Assembly: GCF_019801465.1 (NCBI RefSeq)
Contig: NZ_JAHVJA010000001.1
Coordinates: 62,001-126,000, forward strand
Source: Leisingera daeponensis
Lineage (GTDB): Bacteria > Pseudomonadota > Alphaproteobacteria > Rhodobacterales > Rhodobacteraceae
Length of the DNA: 64,000 nucleotides
Direction of reading: 5' to 3'
In this document: positions 17,046 to 25,812 of the stretch, in pieces
Layout: each line of letters starts with the position of its first letter
Position numbering within the stretch: position 1 is the stretch's first letter
Position numbers and translations under genes: made by a program
The notes under the pieces: model-generated
The model's input: the letters and a program-made list of their open reading frames with translations, nothing else
Told to the model about the DNA's origin: nothing
The model's database searches: none

Positions 17046-17836
17046 GTGCCGGTGCTCTCAATCGCCTTCAGGGCCGCCATTGCGTCCCGAGCTGTCAGGT
17101 CGGCGCGCATCGGAGTGACTGAGATATAGCCGTCGAGGTTCACCGCGGCGTCGGAGCCGGGCGTCGCCTCCACATGCTGGTTGCCGCCGCGGATCCACAG
17201 GCAGCGGCGGCCGGTGGGTGAAAGCTGCTCCACGGCGGAGAAATGGCTGCCGCGGCGGAAGCCCTGCGGGGCCACCCGTGTGCCCTTAACATCCACGGCC
17301 TGCACAGGCGGGAAGTTGATGTTGTAGAACAGTCGGTAATCCTGCTGGTCCCGCGGCTGGGCGGCCAGGATACTCTTTACCAGTGCGGCGCCATGCACTG
17401 CAGAGGCTTCGAACGGATTGCCCGTGTCGCGGTTGGCAGGGCCGAAATACTGCGACAGCGCCATCGCGGGTATGCCCTGAAGGGCGGCCTCCATCGCACC
17501 GCCAAGGGTGCCGGAATAAAGCGCGTTTTCAGCCGAGTTGTTGCCGCGGTTCACACCCGACAGCACCAGATCGGGTTTCTGGTCATGCATCGCCACGTGG
17601 ATGCCTGCCAGCACGCAGTCAGCAGGCGAGCCCTCGGCGGCAAACCGGCGCTCCCCCAGCTGGCTCAGCATGGTGGGGCGGGTATAGCTGATGCAATGGC
17701 CGACGCCGGACTGTTCGAATGCCGGAGCCACGGTCCAGACTTCGCCGCCGGGACCTGCGACCTCATGGGCGATGGCGTCCAGAACCTTCAGCCCTTCGGC
17801 ACTGATGCCGTCGTCATTGGTGATCAGAATGCGCAT
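17042..17836 (-). CDS. surE: 5'/3'-nucleotidase SurE
   Basis: 264 residues from ATG 17836; the longer open frame adds a non-conserved extension. It starts [16 protein letters not shown] with the metal-binding ND-D pair, and has [22 protein letters not shown] and SPTGRR-like regions of the SurE family. It is a metal-dependent phosphatase on nucleoside monophosphates, active in stationary-phase survival. Coupled to pcm through an ATGA overlap. Confidence 0.95.
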   Translation of the reverse strand: MRILITNDDGISAEGLKVLDAIAHEVAGPGGEVWTVAPAFEQSGVGHCISYTRPTMLSQLGERRFAAEGSPADCVLAGIHVAMHDQKPDLVLSGVNRGNNSAENALYSGTLGGAMEAALQGIPAMALSQYFGPANRDTGNPFEASAVHGAALVKSILAAQPRDQQDYRLFYNINFPPVQAVDVKGTRVAPQGFRRGSHFSAVEQLSPTGRRCLWIRGGNQHVEATPGSDAAVNLDGYISVTPMRADLTARDAMAALKAIESTGT

Positions 17837-18069
17837 GAGATGTCCGCCTGCCGTCTTCAACCGGGTTTTCGATTGAATAGGACCTGTGCCGGAACGGGGC
17901 AAGGTTTTCGCGGCCGGAAGCGGCATCCGCAGCAAAGCGGGGCAGGGAGGCAACAGCCGGGGCGGCCAGCGCGGGCTCCCGCGCCTTTCGCTTGCATCGA
18001 AGATGCCGCCCGAAGTCTTGGGCCGGGCGCCACGCCGCGCCGGGGCGCAGCGCGGGCACGCGGCAGACG

Positions 18070-18717
18070 TCAGTCCGCCAGGATTTGCGGCAGCAGGCGC
18101 TGGGCTTCGTCCTGAATGGTGGCAAGCGCTGCGCGGTCTTCGCCTGGATGGAAACGGGCCCGCAGGGCGGTGGCCATCGGCTTCGGCTCCAGGATCTTCA
18201 CCTTGGGGCCGGTGCGCTCACTTTCGGCCTGCCAGCTACGGGCCAGCGCCATCTGCGCGGCCTTGGTGGCGCCATAAGTGCCATAGAACTTCCCCTCCGC
18301 CTTGGGGTCGTCAAAGAACACCGCGCGGCCCGACTGGCCCAGGAGCGGCGCAACATAGGGGATCAGCACCGAGGTGGCGGTGGCATTGACCGCCACGGCC
18401 TTGCTCCAGTCCTTGGGGGCCACCGAGGGTGCCGGGCACAGCGCAGTCGCGTGGATCGCGGTGTGCAGCCACAGGTCCAGCTTGCCCCAGCGGTCATGAA
18501 TGCCGCGGCAGAGCGTCGCCATCGCCTCCGGCACGGTGATGTCCATCGGCGCCAGGGTGGCAGAGCCGCCCGCCGCCTTGATGCGGTCATCCAGCTCCTC
18601 CAGCGCGCCGGTGGTGCGGGCGACTGCAACAATGTGATGGGTGGGCGCAAGTGCCTCGGCCAGGGCGTAGCCCAAGCCGCGCGATGCACCGGTGATGAGA
18701 GCGATTTTATTTGTCAT
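18070..18717 (-). CDS. Short-chain dehydrogenase/reductase
   Basis: 215 residues from ATG 18717. It has [16 protein letters not shown] for NAD(P) binding and YGATK as the catalytic YxxxK near residue 151, while the NNAG motif is replaced by HTAIHAT, which is unusual. Substrate unknown. It stands between surE (234 bp gap) and a small conserved gene, all on the minus strand. The region 17837-18069 has no gene that I can support. Confidence 0.82.
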   Translation of the reverse strand: MTNKIALITGASRGLGYALAEALAPTHHIVAVARTTGALEELDDRIKAAGGSATLAPMDITVPEAMATLCRGIHDRWGKLDLWLHTAIHATALCPAPSVAPKDWSKAVAVNATATSVLIPYVAPLLGQSGRAVFFDDPKAEGKFYGTYGATKAAQMALARSWQAESERTGPKVKILEPKPMATALRARFHPGEDRAALATIQDEAQRLLPQILAD

Positions 18718-18851
18718 GGCCGTCTTCTTGGGCCGCCCGCGCGGGCAGGTCAAGGGGCGGCGGACAGGGCTGCCGCGCGAGCAGGAGTTTTCCGGAAACG
18801 CTTGCCAGAATTTCCGCTGAAACCTGCCCCGCCGCTGCAGCACAGCCCGGT

Positions 18852-19112
18852 TCAGCTGCCGGGCATCATCAGGCGTTTGGTCTCGCCGCGCTGGTTCAGC
18901 ACTAGGCCATGGGCGTCGATGGCGATGATCTGGCCCTGCGACAGCCTGGTGCCGCGGGTCACCGTGCGGGTGCGGCCGGAAGGCAGGCGGATCAGCGCCG
19001 TCAGGCTGTCCTCCGGCCCGTAGACGCCCAGCAGGCTCAGGTTGTTGCGGTTCACTGCGTTGGTTAGGGTCGCCAGCCCCGCTACCTTGGCAGAGGTCTG
19101 CTCATTCGCCAT
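18852..19112 (-). CDS. Small PilP/GspC-like domain protein
   Basis: 86 residues from ATG 19112; upstream in-frame codons lack family-like sequence. The pattern SLLGVYGPEDSLTALIRLPSGRTRTVTRGTRLSQGQIIAIDAHGL resembles the compact beta-domain of PilP/GspC-type proteins (periplasmic assembly domains of type II secretion and type IV pili), here as a free-standing domain without a membrane anchor. Its role is unknown. It may be specific to Rhodobacteraceae. Confidence 0.65.
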   Translation of the reverse strand: MANEQTSAKVAGLATLTNAVNRNNLSLLGVYGPEDSLTALIRLPSGRTRTVTRGTRLSQGQIIAIDAHGLVLNQRGETKRLMMPGS

Positions 19113-19235
19113 CTCGTCCGTCCTTCGTTGATCCGGACGGTATCTGGCGCGCCGCCGCAGCCGCTGCAAGCGGGCAGGTCCGCCCTCGGCGGAAAGCTGC
19201 GTCAGGGTGAGTGGAAGCCTGCCGATGATCCGGCG

Positions 19236-19823
19236 TCAGGCGTCATAGACCAGCGACGGCAGATCGTGGCCATAGGCATACAGCAGTTCCAGAAGCTCCT
19301 CCAGCGCCGCGCCGTCCTTCTGCAGGGGATAGAGCGGATGGTTCTGCTCGGAAACCTTCAGCTCCGGGTACTGGCCGCCTGGGCGCATCTCCAGCATGCA
19401 GCCCGCCGGCATCGGCATATCCGGGGGAATCGCATTGGCCAGCCAGGCCGGGCGGTCGTCCAGCTTGTCGGTCTCGCGCATCTCGAACAGGTCGAGATAG
19501 GCATCGAAGTCATCACGGCTGAGGCTCGCCCAGGTGCCCAGGATGAACTCTTCGCCGCGGGTGCCGTTAAGCGGAATCGCCAGCACCGCGCGGACAAAGC
19601 GAAGATCGCCCAGGCGGCAGAAGTCTTCGGTCAGAATATCGCCGCGGGTGGCCAGGACGGCGGAGTTGTCCTCCACCTCCATATCCTCGGCGCAGATGTC
19701 GGGCCGGTCGCAGCTGAGGCTGAGCAACTGCGCGAAAGTCGCGCCGCAGCAGCGGCACTGGCGCGGAGAGGTCAGCATGCGGGCAAGATGCGCGTCCAAG
19801 GGGCGGCCTTTCGTCAGGAGCAT
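19236..19823 (-). CDS. DUF2199 family protein
   Basis: 195 residues, or 180 if starting at the ATG at 19778. A CRCC zinc-ribbon-like pair (QCRCCGATFA) opens the domain, followed by DICAEDMEVEDNSAVLATRGDILTEDFCRLGDLRFVRAVLAIPL, which I cite only by its hallmark DFC and RAVLAIPL blocks typical of DUF2199. Function unknown, cytoplasmic. It follows purF on the same strand beyond a terminator, so is probably its own unit. Confidence 0.75.
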   Translation of the reverse strand: MLLTKGRPLDAHLARMLTSPRQCRCCGATFAQLLSLSCDRPDICAEDMEVEDNSAVLATRGDILTEDFCRLGDLRFVRAVLAIPLNGTRGEEFILGTWASLSRDDFDAYLDLFEMRETDKLDDRPAWLANAIPPDMPMPAGCMLEMRPGGQYPELKVSEQNHPLYPLQKDGAALEELLELLYAYGHDLPSLVYDA

Positions 19824-19824
19824 A

Positions 19825-19855
19825 GGAAAAGGCGCGGGCCGTCATGGCCAGCGCC
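19825..19855 (-). terminator. Terminator after purF
   Basis: Read on the minus strand: GGCGCTGGCC, five-base loop, GGCCCGCGCC with one mismatch, then TTTTCC. It lies 72 bases past the purF stop. Confidence 0.7.
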
Positions 19856-19926
19856 TTCCCATGCAAAGTTCCGGGTTCTCATACGCCGATGCAGGCCGAA
19901 GTTCAAACCCCTGTTGCGGCGGTGCC

Positions 19927-21447
19927 TCAGCCGGTGGCCAGCTTGGAGGCGTTCCAGGACGCGCCGGGCGCCGGCATGTCCTGGATCTTGGCGCTGACGC
20001 GGCTGCTGCTTTCCAGCGCATCCAGGTATTCGTCGGTGACGCCGGTGATGTAGTTGCCGTCAAAGCAGGAGCAGTCAAAGCCCTGGATGTCCGGGTTGCC
20101 TTCCTGCGCCGCCCAGATCAGGTCCTCGAGCTTCTGGTAGAACAGCGCATCCGCGCCCAGTTCTTCGCGGATTTCCTCGATGCTGAGGCCGTTTGCGATC
20201 AGCTCATGCTTGGTCGGCATGTCAATGCCGTAAACGTTGGGGAAAACCACCGGCGGCGAGGCAGAGGCGATATAGACCTTCTTGGCGCCGGCCTCGCGGC
20301 ACATCTGCACGATTTTCTTGATGGTGTTGCCGCGCACGATGGAATCGTCGATCAGCAGCACGTTGCGGTCCTTGAACTCCAGCGGGATCGCGTTCAGCTT
20401 GCGGCGCACCGATTTCTGCCGCTCCGCCTGGCCCGGCATGATGAAGGTGCGGCCGACGTAGCGGTTCTTCACCAGACCCTCGCGGTAGCGGATGCCGGTG
20501 GAGTTGGCGACTTCCAGCGCCACGGGGCGGGCCGAATCAGGCACCGGGATGATGCTGTCGATTTCCAGACCCGACTCCTGGATCTGCTTGGCCAGCGCTT
20601 GGCCCATGCGCAGCTGGGTCTTGTAGACCGAGACGCCGTCCATCATCGAATCCGGGCGCGCCAGGTAGACATACTCAAAAATGCAGGGGGTCAGCTTGCC
20701 CTCGACGGCCTGGAAGGTATGCATGTTGCCGTCCAGATCGATCAGGATCGCCTCACCGGCCTTCACGTCGCGCAGCTTCTCGAACCCGTTGATGCCGAAG
20801 GCCACATCTTCGGAGGCGATGCAGTAGTCATCACCGTCGCCCTGCGCCGGGCGCTTGCCCAGCGACAGCGGCCGGATGCCGTGCGGGTCGCGGAAAGCCA
20901 GCATGCCGACACCGGCAATCATGCACAGCACCGAATAGGCGCCCTGCACCCGCTCCATGGTCATTTTCACGCCGGCAAAGATGTTGCGGATCGGCTCGGC
21001 GTTGCCGTTGACCTTGATCGCATCGGCCACCTTGTCGGCCAGGACATTCAGCAGGATTTCCGAGTCGGAGGTGGTGCGCAGGTGGCGGCTGTATTTGCCG
21101 GTCACCTTCTCGCGCTGCTCAGCGGTATTGGTGATATTTCCGTTGTGAACCAGATAGATGCCATAGGGCGCGTTGACAAAGAACGGCTGCGCCTCTGCCG
21201 CGCTCAGCGAGCCGGCGGTGGGGTAGCGCACATGGCCCATGCCGACGCGTCCGGTCAGGGTTTCCGCATCCGACGGGCCGAACACGTCCTTGACCAGCCC
21301 GTTGGCCTTGCGCTCGCGGAAGAACTCGCCGGTGTAGGTCACGATGCCCGAGGCGTCCTGGCCGCGGTGCTGCAGCATGAGAAGCCCGTCATAAATCTCC
21401 GCGAAGACTTCCGTGTCCCGGCTTGCGATCCCCAAAATCCCGCACAT
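19927..21447 (-). CDS. purF: Amidophosphoribosyltransferase
   Basis: 506 residues. It begins MCGILGI, so the N-terminal catalytic cysteine C2 of the glutaminase domain is exposed after Met removal. The PRPP-binding motif VLLIDDSIVRGNT is near residue 370. First committed step of purine synthesis: PRPP plus glutamine to phosphoribosylamine. No CxxC set for an Fe-S cluster is obvious except near the C-terminus (FDCSCFDGNY). In many bacteria purF follows cvpA; here cvpA is 3.8 kb away with an mtoX-like block in between. Confidence 0.97.
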   Translation of the reverse strand: MCGILGIASRDTEVFAEIYDGLLMLQHRGQDASGIVTYTGEFFRERKANGLVKDVFGPSDAETLTGRVGMGHVRYPTAGSLSAAEAQPFFVNAPYGIYLVHNGNITNTAEQREKVTGKYSRHLRTTSDSEILLNVLADKVADAIKVNGNAEPIRNIFAGVKMTMERVQGAYSVLCMIAGVGMLAFRDPHGIRPLSLGKRPAQGDGDDYCIASEDVAFGINGFEKLRDVKAGEAILIDLDGNMHTFQAVEGKLTPCIFEYVYLARPDSMMDGVSVYKTQLRMGQALAKQIQESGLEIDSIIPVPDSARPVALEVANSTGIRYREGLVKNRYVGRTFIMPGQAERQKSVRRKLNAIPLEFKDRNVLLIDDSIVRGNTIKKIVQMCREAGAKKVYIASASPPVVFPNVYGIDMPTKHELIANGLSIEEIREELGADALFYQKLEDLIWAAQEGNPDIQGFDCSCFDGNYITGVTDEYLDALESSSRVSAKIQDMPAPGASWNASKLATG

Positions 21448-21818
21448 TGGCTGGCTCCAATCCCGATTAGGCTTTGCTGTTCGATGGCTGATGGAAGCGG
21501 TGCTGGCGGCAGTCTAGCGCATTTTTCCGTGCCTGCGCCAATCCTGCCGCGCCAAAGGTCCATGCCGGCAAAGCGTCCGGAGCCTGATGACCGGTTGCAG
21601 CCCTGCACCCCGGCGCCGCGCGCATCAGGTCAGGTCCACAAGGGCAGGCGGGCAGCGTCTGCAGCAGCGGCAAGGCGGTGTGGCTCCGAATCCGTTTCCT
21701 GTTCGCGCCCTCACATAGAGGCTTTCGCCGCTGCTGTCATCAAAGGATCACATTTCCCTTCTGCGCTGCGGCAATAGGGGTGGTTTGCCGAATGTGCGGG
21801 CAGGGCGCGCCACCGCAA
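21448..21818. other. Intergenic region upstream of purF
   Basis: About 370 bp between purF and the membrane protein gene, both minus strand. It should hold the purF promoter and the end of the mtoX transcript. I see no conserved riboswitch, tRNA or convincing small ORF. Confidence 0.4.
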
Positions 21819-22478
21819 TCAATGCAGCGTCAGTAGCGACACCGCGCCGACCAGAACCAGGCTCAGCGCCCAGACCGCATCGAGGTTGAACCAGCCCTTG
21901 GACAGGAACTTCAGCCCCAGCCAGTGATAGATGCCAAAGGCCATGGCTCCGCCTGCGAGCGTCATCGCCAGCGTATGCGCCAGGGCCACCAGGGCGGCGA
22001 TGCCCGCATTGCCTGTCATCAGCGCCCCGGCGGCGGCGTGGCCCGCGTCGGTCTGTACGGTGGCGCATATCCCTAGGTAGATTGGCACCAGCATCAGCCC
22101 GGCGCCATGCGCCATCGCAGCGAGAAACGACCATAGCGCTAGCCGCGACGGCGCCACCCGCGCCAGCACGCGCGGGTGGCGGCGGTTCCACAGCAGGTAG
22201 AGGCCAAGCGCAATAACCAAGCAGGCGGCCCCGGTCCGGATCTCCCGCTGCCATTCGACCAGCACCAGCAGCGCCGAGAACGGAAAAAGCACTGCCGCCA
22301 TCGCCAGCAGATGCCCCGCGGCCAGCGCGGCCAAGGCTCGCCACAGGCTGCCCTGCGCGCGTTCCATCAGCGCAGCTGAGACCGCCAGCGGCCAGCCCAT
22401 GCCGGGGTTCACACCGTGATACACACCCGAAAGCGTAACGGCCCCCCACAGGGCCGCTGCCGTGCTGATCTCTGCCAC
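21819..22478 (-). CDS. Six-span membrane protein encoded with methanethiol oxidase
   Basis: 219 residues from a GTG at 22478, three bases after the mtoX-like stop, so clearly one transcript. About six membrane spans. Histidine and methionine recur together inside the spans: H21/M27, H56/M60, M123-H124/M129 and H168/M172. No family is recognised. Methanethiol oxidase is a copper enzyme in characterised cases, so a copper or other metal transport role is a reasonable guess; export of a product is another. No signal for a known transporter class such as NicO or CopD is convincing. Confidence 0.75.
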   Translation of the reverse strand: MAEISTAAALWGAVTLSGVYHGVNPGMGWPLAVSAALMERAQGSLWRALAALAAGHLLAMAAVLFPFSALLVLVEWQREIRTGAACLVIALGLYLLWNRRHPRVLARVAPSRLALWSFLAAMAHGAGLMLVPIYLGICATVQTDAGHAAAGALMTGNAGIAALVALAHTLAMTLAGGAMAFGIYHWLGLKFLSKGWFNLDAVWALSLVLVGAVSLLTLH

Positions 22479-22481
22479 GCG

Positions 22482-23882
22482 TCAGGCGGAGGGGTAGCAG
22501 AAGCTATCGGTGGAGCAGTCGCCGCCCTCCAGCCGGATCTGGTGGCTGCGGTAGCCTTTGGGAAACTCGACATAGAAATCCTTGTCCAGCTCCAGCCCGC
22601 CATTTTCACCCGCTTTGGCCATCACCATCTGGCCGCCTTCGGCATCGGGGTAGAACTGGTCGTCCCAGGTGGAATAAAGCGAATTGGTCCAGTAGACCCG
22701 CTTGCCGTCGCGGCTGATCTCCACCATCTGCGGGCCATAGGCAAAATCCTTGCCGTTCGGATGCTTGGCATTCCGCGCAATGCCGCCGACCTCGACCTTG
22801 CCGGTCAGCTTGGGGTTCATCGGGTCGGAGACATCATACTGATGCATCTCGCCCAGCCCCCAGCAGGACACATAAAGGAACCTGTCGTCCATGCTCAGGT
22901 CGATGTCGGTGACCAAGGGCGGCACCGCCTCGAACCCCTGCAAGAGCGGCGGAAGGTTTTCCGGCTTCTCGGGCCGCGGGTCGATGGTGATGGTCTTCCT
23001 GGCCTCAAAAGTGCCGTCGTCCTTCTGCCACCAGGTGAAGATCGACCCTTGCAAATTGGTGGTGTCCACCACCACGCCGCAAAAACCGTAATCGCGCGAG
23101 GGATCGTGCGCGGGCCGGATTTCCAGCGCCATCTGGTGGTTTTCACCCAGGTCGATGGTCTGCACGTTCTTGCGCTGGCGCAGGTTCCAGAAGTGGATAG
23201 AATGACCGTACTTGTTGCTCAGCAGATCTTCCGGCACGATGCCGTTCTCGAACTGCGGCGGCAGCGCCCATTCCGAACTCACCATGTAGTCGCGCGGCAG
23301 GTTCCACCAGAAATCGTAATGCTTGTCCTGCTTGCCGCGGTCCATCTCGTAGCGCCCGAGGATATCGAAGGTTTCGCAATCCATGATGAAGATGCCCGGC
23401 GGTCCGTCGGTGCCGTCCTGGCCGCCGCCGCCCAGGGTCGAGACATAGATGCCCTCGGGGCCGCAATGGATGGTGTGCGGGCGGGAGTACCCGGTCTTGG
23501 CAAAAACCTCCTCCGGTTCGATGATCTTGTGGATCTTCGCCTTTAGCGGCTCCTTGACGTCGACCACATAGATCCGGCTGGAGCGGATGCCGGGAATGAT
23601 CAGGTAGCGCCGTTCCAGGAACGCATGGCCCGACAGCGGCGACAGGGAGGAGGAACAGGCGTTCCAGCCGAAATGGTGAAACTCGTCGCCCTTGTTAGGC
23701 ATGATCAGCTTATGCACGATCTGGCCGTATGTGTCCGACTGCGGATCGACGTCGACCACCGCCAGCCCGTCGGGCTGCGAGAAATCGGGGCTCAGCATCA
23801 GGGTGAAGGCCAGCTTCTCCGCTGGGGCCTCCATGGCAAGTTTGGGTGTTGCGTGAAATGTTGGGTCGGGCCGCAAGTTCAT
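22482..23882 (-). CDS. mtoX: Methanethiol oxidase, SBP56/SELENBP1 family
   Basis: 466 residues from ATG 23882 with GGAGG ahead; the longer frame upstream is a non-coding extension. The SBP56 hallmarks are present: GDEFHHFGWNACSS with C76 (equivalent to the selenium-binding cysteine), YSRPHTIHCGPEGIYVS, FWWNLPRDYMVSSEWA, HSIHFWNLRQRK and a C-terminal GGDCSTDSF. Characterised members oxidise methanethiol to formaldehyde, H2S and H2O2 using copper. Methanethiol comes from DMSP demethylation in marine bacteria. Unlike periplasmic versions, no signal peptide is visible, so it may act in the cytoplasm. Co-transcribed with the membrane protein at 21819. Confidence 0.87.
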   Translation of the reverse strand: MNLRPDPTFHATPKLAMEAPAEKLAFTLMLSPDFSQPDGLAVVDVDPQSDTYGQIVHKLIMPNKGDEFHHFGWNACSSSLSPLSGHAFLERRYLIIPGIRSSRIYVVDVKEPLKAKIHKIIEPEEVFAKTGYSRPHTIHCGPEGIYVSTLGGGGQDGTDGPPGIFIMDCETFDILGRYEMDRGKQDKHYDFWWNLPRDYMVSSEWALPPQFENGIVPEDLLSNKYGHSIHFWNLRQRKNVQTIDLGENHQMALEIRPAHDPSRDYGFCGVVVDTTNLQGSIFTWWQKDDGTFEARKTITIDPRPEKPENLPPLLQGFEAVPPLVTDIDLSMDDRFLYVSCWGLGEMHQYDVSDPMNPKLTGKVEVGGIARNAKHPNGKDFAYGPQMVEISRDGKRVYWTNSLYSTWDDQFYPDAEGGQMVMAKAGENGGLELDKDFYVEFPKGYRSHQIRLEGGDCSTDSFCYPSA

Positions 23883-24089
23883 CGTCAAATCCTCCCTATG
23901 TACCGGGCGCAGGGTGTTCTGCTGCATGGTCCGCGCCTGCGGAGGATGCTGGCACACATCGAAATCACGGGCAATTTTTTTCGCGAAGCGGGTGGCGGGG
24001 GAACGCGCGTTCCGCTCAGGAGGCGGTCCTGCGTGCTTCGCAGGCATTTTTTTCTGGTCGGGGCCGTGCCTGCCGCTCCGCCAGCCGCC

Positions 24090-24117
24090 AAAGAAGGGGC
24101 CCGCGCAATGGCGGGCC
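24090..24117 (-). terminator. Probable terminator after the second Hint gene
   Basis: GGCCCGC and GCGGGCC pair around a six-base loop; on the minus strand a pyrimidine tail (CCTTCTTT) follows. It separates the Hint gene from mtoX. Confidence 0.55.
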
Positions 24118-24147
24118 TGAGGGGGGAGGAAACTGGTGCGGCGGGGA

Positions 24148-24828
24148 TCAGGCCGCCAGGATACGGTCCAGCAGGTTGTCCAGCGGGCTGGGCAGGCGGG
24201 CGTCAACCGCGCCCATGCCGGTCTGCGACAGCGCACGGCCTTCGTCGCTGGCCAGAACCTGACGGGTCTCGGTTAGGGACAGCTGGTGAAAAGCGGAATC
24301 CTCGGCGGCGTCACCGGCGGGCAGCAGCATGCCGCTCTCGGCCCAGACCAGTTCTTCCTCTTCGAATTCGAAATGGATGCGGCCCAGACGCTCCGGCGCG
24401 GCTGCGGTAATGCCCTTGTAGCCGGCCAGCGCGATCAGCTTGGCGATGACAACCGGCAGGCCGAACAGGCGTTCCGCGGTGTCCATCTCCAGCGCCACTT
24501 TCTGGTCGGAGGGCAGCATCAGGTCGGTGTCATTGCCCAGGGCGCCAGCCGGGATGTGCATCAGCGTGGTCAGGCGCGGCACAGCGTGCTTCACCGCCTT
24601 CACTTCCTGGGCGCCGCCATCAAAGGTGAACACCATGTCGCCGGGTTTGACGTCGCGGGCCTGCTTGAAGCCCTCTGCGGTCTCCACCAGCGTGCCGGGC
24701 AGGAAGCCGCCACTGCGGATGCGGGCGCGCTTGGCGGCCGGTTTCGGGGACTGCGGCAGCGGATTGGTCAGCAGCAGCACATCAACCGGCAGGTAGTCGG
24801 CGAAATCTGTGGTGTGGTCCAGCTGCAT
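24148..24828 (-). CDS. Hint-like domain protein lacking the nucleophile cysteine
   Basis: 226 residues from ATG 24828, with AAGGGA seven bases ahead (an earlier ATG at 24954 has none). A Hint_2-type fold is suggested by GFLPGTLVETAEGFKQARDVKPGDMVFTFDGG (hallmarks FLPGTLV and VKPGDMV) at about 42-72 and LPSDQKVALE at 105-114, but the residue before FLPGT is Gly41 where Hint proteins carry the catalytic Cys. It is therefore likely not self-processing. No signal peptide. A CtrA-type box lies about 245 bp upstream. Function unknown. Confidence 0.7.
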   Translation of the reverse strand: MQLDHTTDFADYLPVDVLLLTNPLPQSPKPAAKRARIRSGGFLPGTLVETAEGFKQARDVKPGDMVFTFDGGAQEVKAVKHAVPRLTTLMHIPAGALGNDTDLMLPSDQKVALEMDTAERLFGLPVVIAKLIALAGYKGITAAAPERLGRIHFEFEEEELVWAESGMLLPAGDAAEDSAFHQLSLTETRQVLASDEGRALSQTGMGAVDARLPSPLDNLLDRILAA

Positions 24829-25070
24829 TTTGATGTCCCTTCTGAGCGTCTTCGTCCCGGCGTCCTGCCGTTGAAGCCATATCGCCCCCGAATTGGGACC
24901 AAATTGGGGCAGGCTTGCGTCGCATTTCGGGATGGCGCGAAATTTTGGGGACAAAACCGGTTTTTTCCCGGGGATTGTTAACCTTTCCGCGGCGCGGGCT
25001 GAGGATTTGTTAAGACTCTCCGCAATTTTTGAGACACCAGAATGAGGGCCGAAATCCCCGATTCTCTTTG

Positions 25071-25086
25071 GTTAACAAAGTGTTAA
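25071..25086 (-). promoter_or_regulatory. CtrA-type box
   Basis: On the minus strand the bases read TTAA, seven bases, TTAAC, the full CtrA consensus. It lies about 245 bp before the Hint gene at 24828. Further GTTAAC or GTTAAG half-sites are at about 24976-25012 and 25100. Confidence 0.5.
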
Positions 25087-25123
25087 TTCGGGGTTGCGCT
25101 GTTAACTGCACCCGGCTGCATCC

Positions 25124-25132
25124 TGTGGATAA
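25124..25132 (-). promoter_or_regulatory. Consensus DnaA box
   Basis: TGTGGATAA on the plus strand is TTATCCACA on the minus strand, a perfect 9-mer. A single box may be chance. Confidence 0.35.
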
Positions 25133-25162
25133 CTGTGTGAACGCATTGAAACCAAAGCAAAA

Positions 25163-25183
25163 CGGGCGCCCCTAGGGCGCCCG
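25163..25183 (-). terminator. Terminator after cvpA
   Basis: CGGGCGCCC, three-base loop, GGGCGCCCG; on the minus strand TTTTGCTTT follows. It lies about 33 bases after the cvpA stop. Confidence 0.8.
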
Positions 25184-25215
25184 CGCTTCTGTCTCTTGGT
25201 GGTAATTCCTTGGAA

Positions 25216-25770
25216 TTACTGCCCGCAGGCGCCGATCAGAGCTTCGTATTGCTCGGTGACCCAGCCCAGGGCCTGTTCCGGATTGCGTTCCTCGATCTTG
25301 CCGGTCAAGCGCGCAAACACCTCGGCAGAGCGGCTTTCGTCAACGATTGTGAAGCTCTGCCCGGTCATCACCACATCATAGAGGAAGAAGGCAATCGCAA
25401 TCAGAAGAATACCGCGCAGCACCCCGAAGAAGAAGCCTGCGCCCTGATCCAGTCCGCCAAGCGCGGAGCGCTGCACCAGGGTGGAGAACAGCGGCGTGAA
25501 GAAGGAGACCACGATCAGCGCCAGCGCAAACACCGCCGCAAAGGCGGCAATGATCGACAATTCGCAGCTGTCGGCGATGAAGTCGCCAATGACCGGGATT
25601 TCCGCCATCAATGGCTCGACCTGCGGCGCAAAGATGAAGGCCAGCACACCCGCGGCGATCCAGCCGGCGATGGCCATCGCCTCGCGCACAAAACCGCGCG
25701 AATAGGCCAGCAGCGCCGATACCACGATGACCAGGGCCACGACCCCGTCGATGATTGTGAAACCTTCCAT
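25216..25770 (-). CDS. cvpA: CvpA family membrane protein
   Basis: 184 residues with four membrane spans. It starts MEGFTIIDGVVALVIVVSALLAYSRGFVREA (key block IIDGVV and YSRGFVREA), the CvpA/colicin V production signature, and has LGGLDQGAGFFFGVLRGILLI. The family is linked to envelope integrity and, through purF, to purine genes. It follows radA after 42 bp on the same strand. Confidence 0.92.
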   Translation of the reverse strand: MEGFTIIDGVVALVIVVSALLAYSRGFVREAMAIAGWIAAGVLAFIFAPQVEPLMAEIPVIGDFIADSCELSIIAAFAAVFALALIVVSFFTPLFSTLVQRSALGGLDQGAGFFFGVLRGILLIAIAFFLYDVVMTGQSFTIVDESRSAEVFARLTGKIEERNPEQALGWVTEQYEALIGACGQ

Positions 25771-25812
25771 GTCCCTCGCCCGTTTGCCTGCGATCTCAAA
25801 ATTTTTGCGACT

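Larger units (their letters stand above)
24829..25215. other. Intergenic region between cvpA and Hint gene
   Basis: 387 bp, more AT-rich than the flanks, with several GTTAAC words, a CtrA-type box, a consensus DnaA box and the cvpA terminator (listed separately). No gene is supported here. Confidence 0.5.

Noticed and set aside
19534-21777. Plus-strand open frame of 747 codons
   Set aside because: It is antisense to purF and DUF2199; translation is low-complexity (R, Q, H, A-rich) and purF on the other strand has full family motifs.
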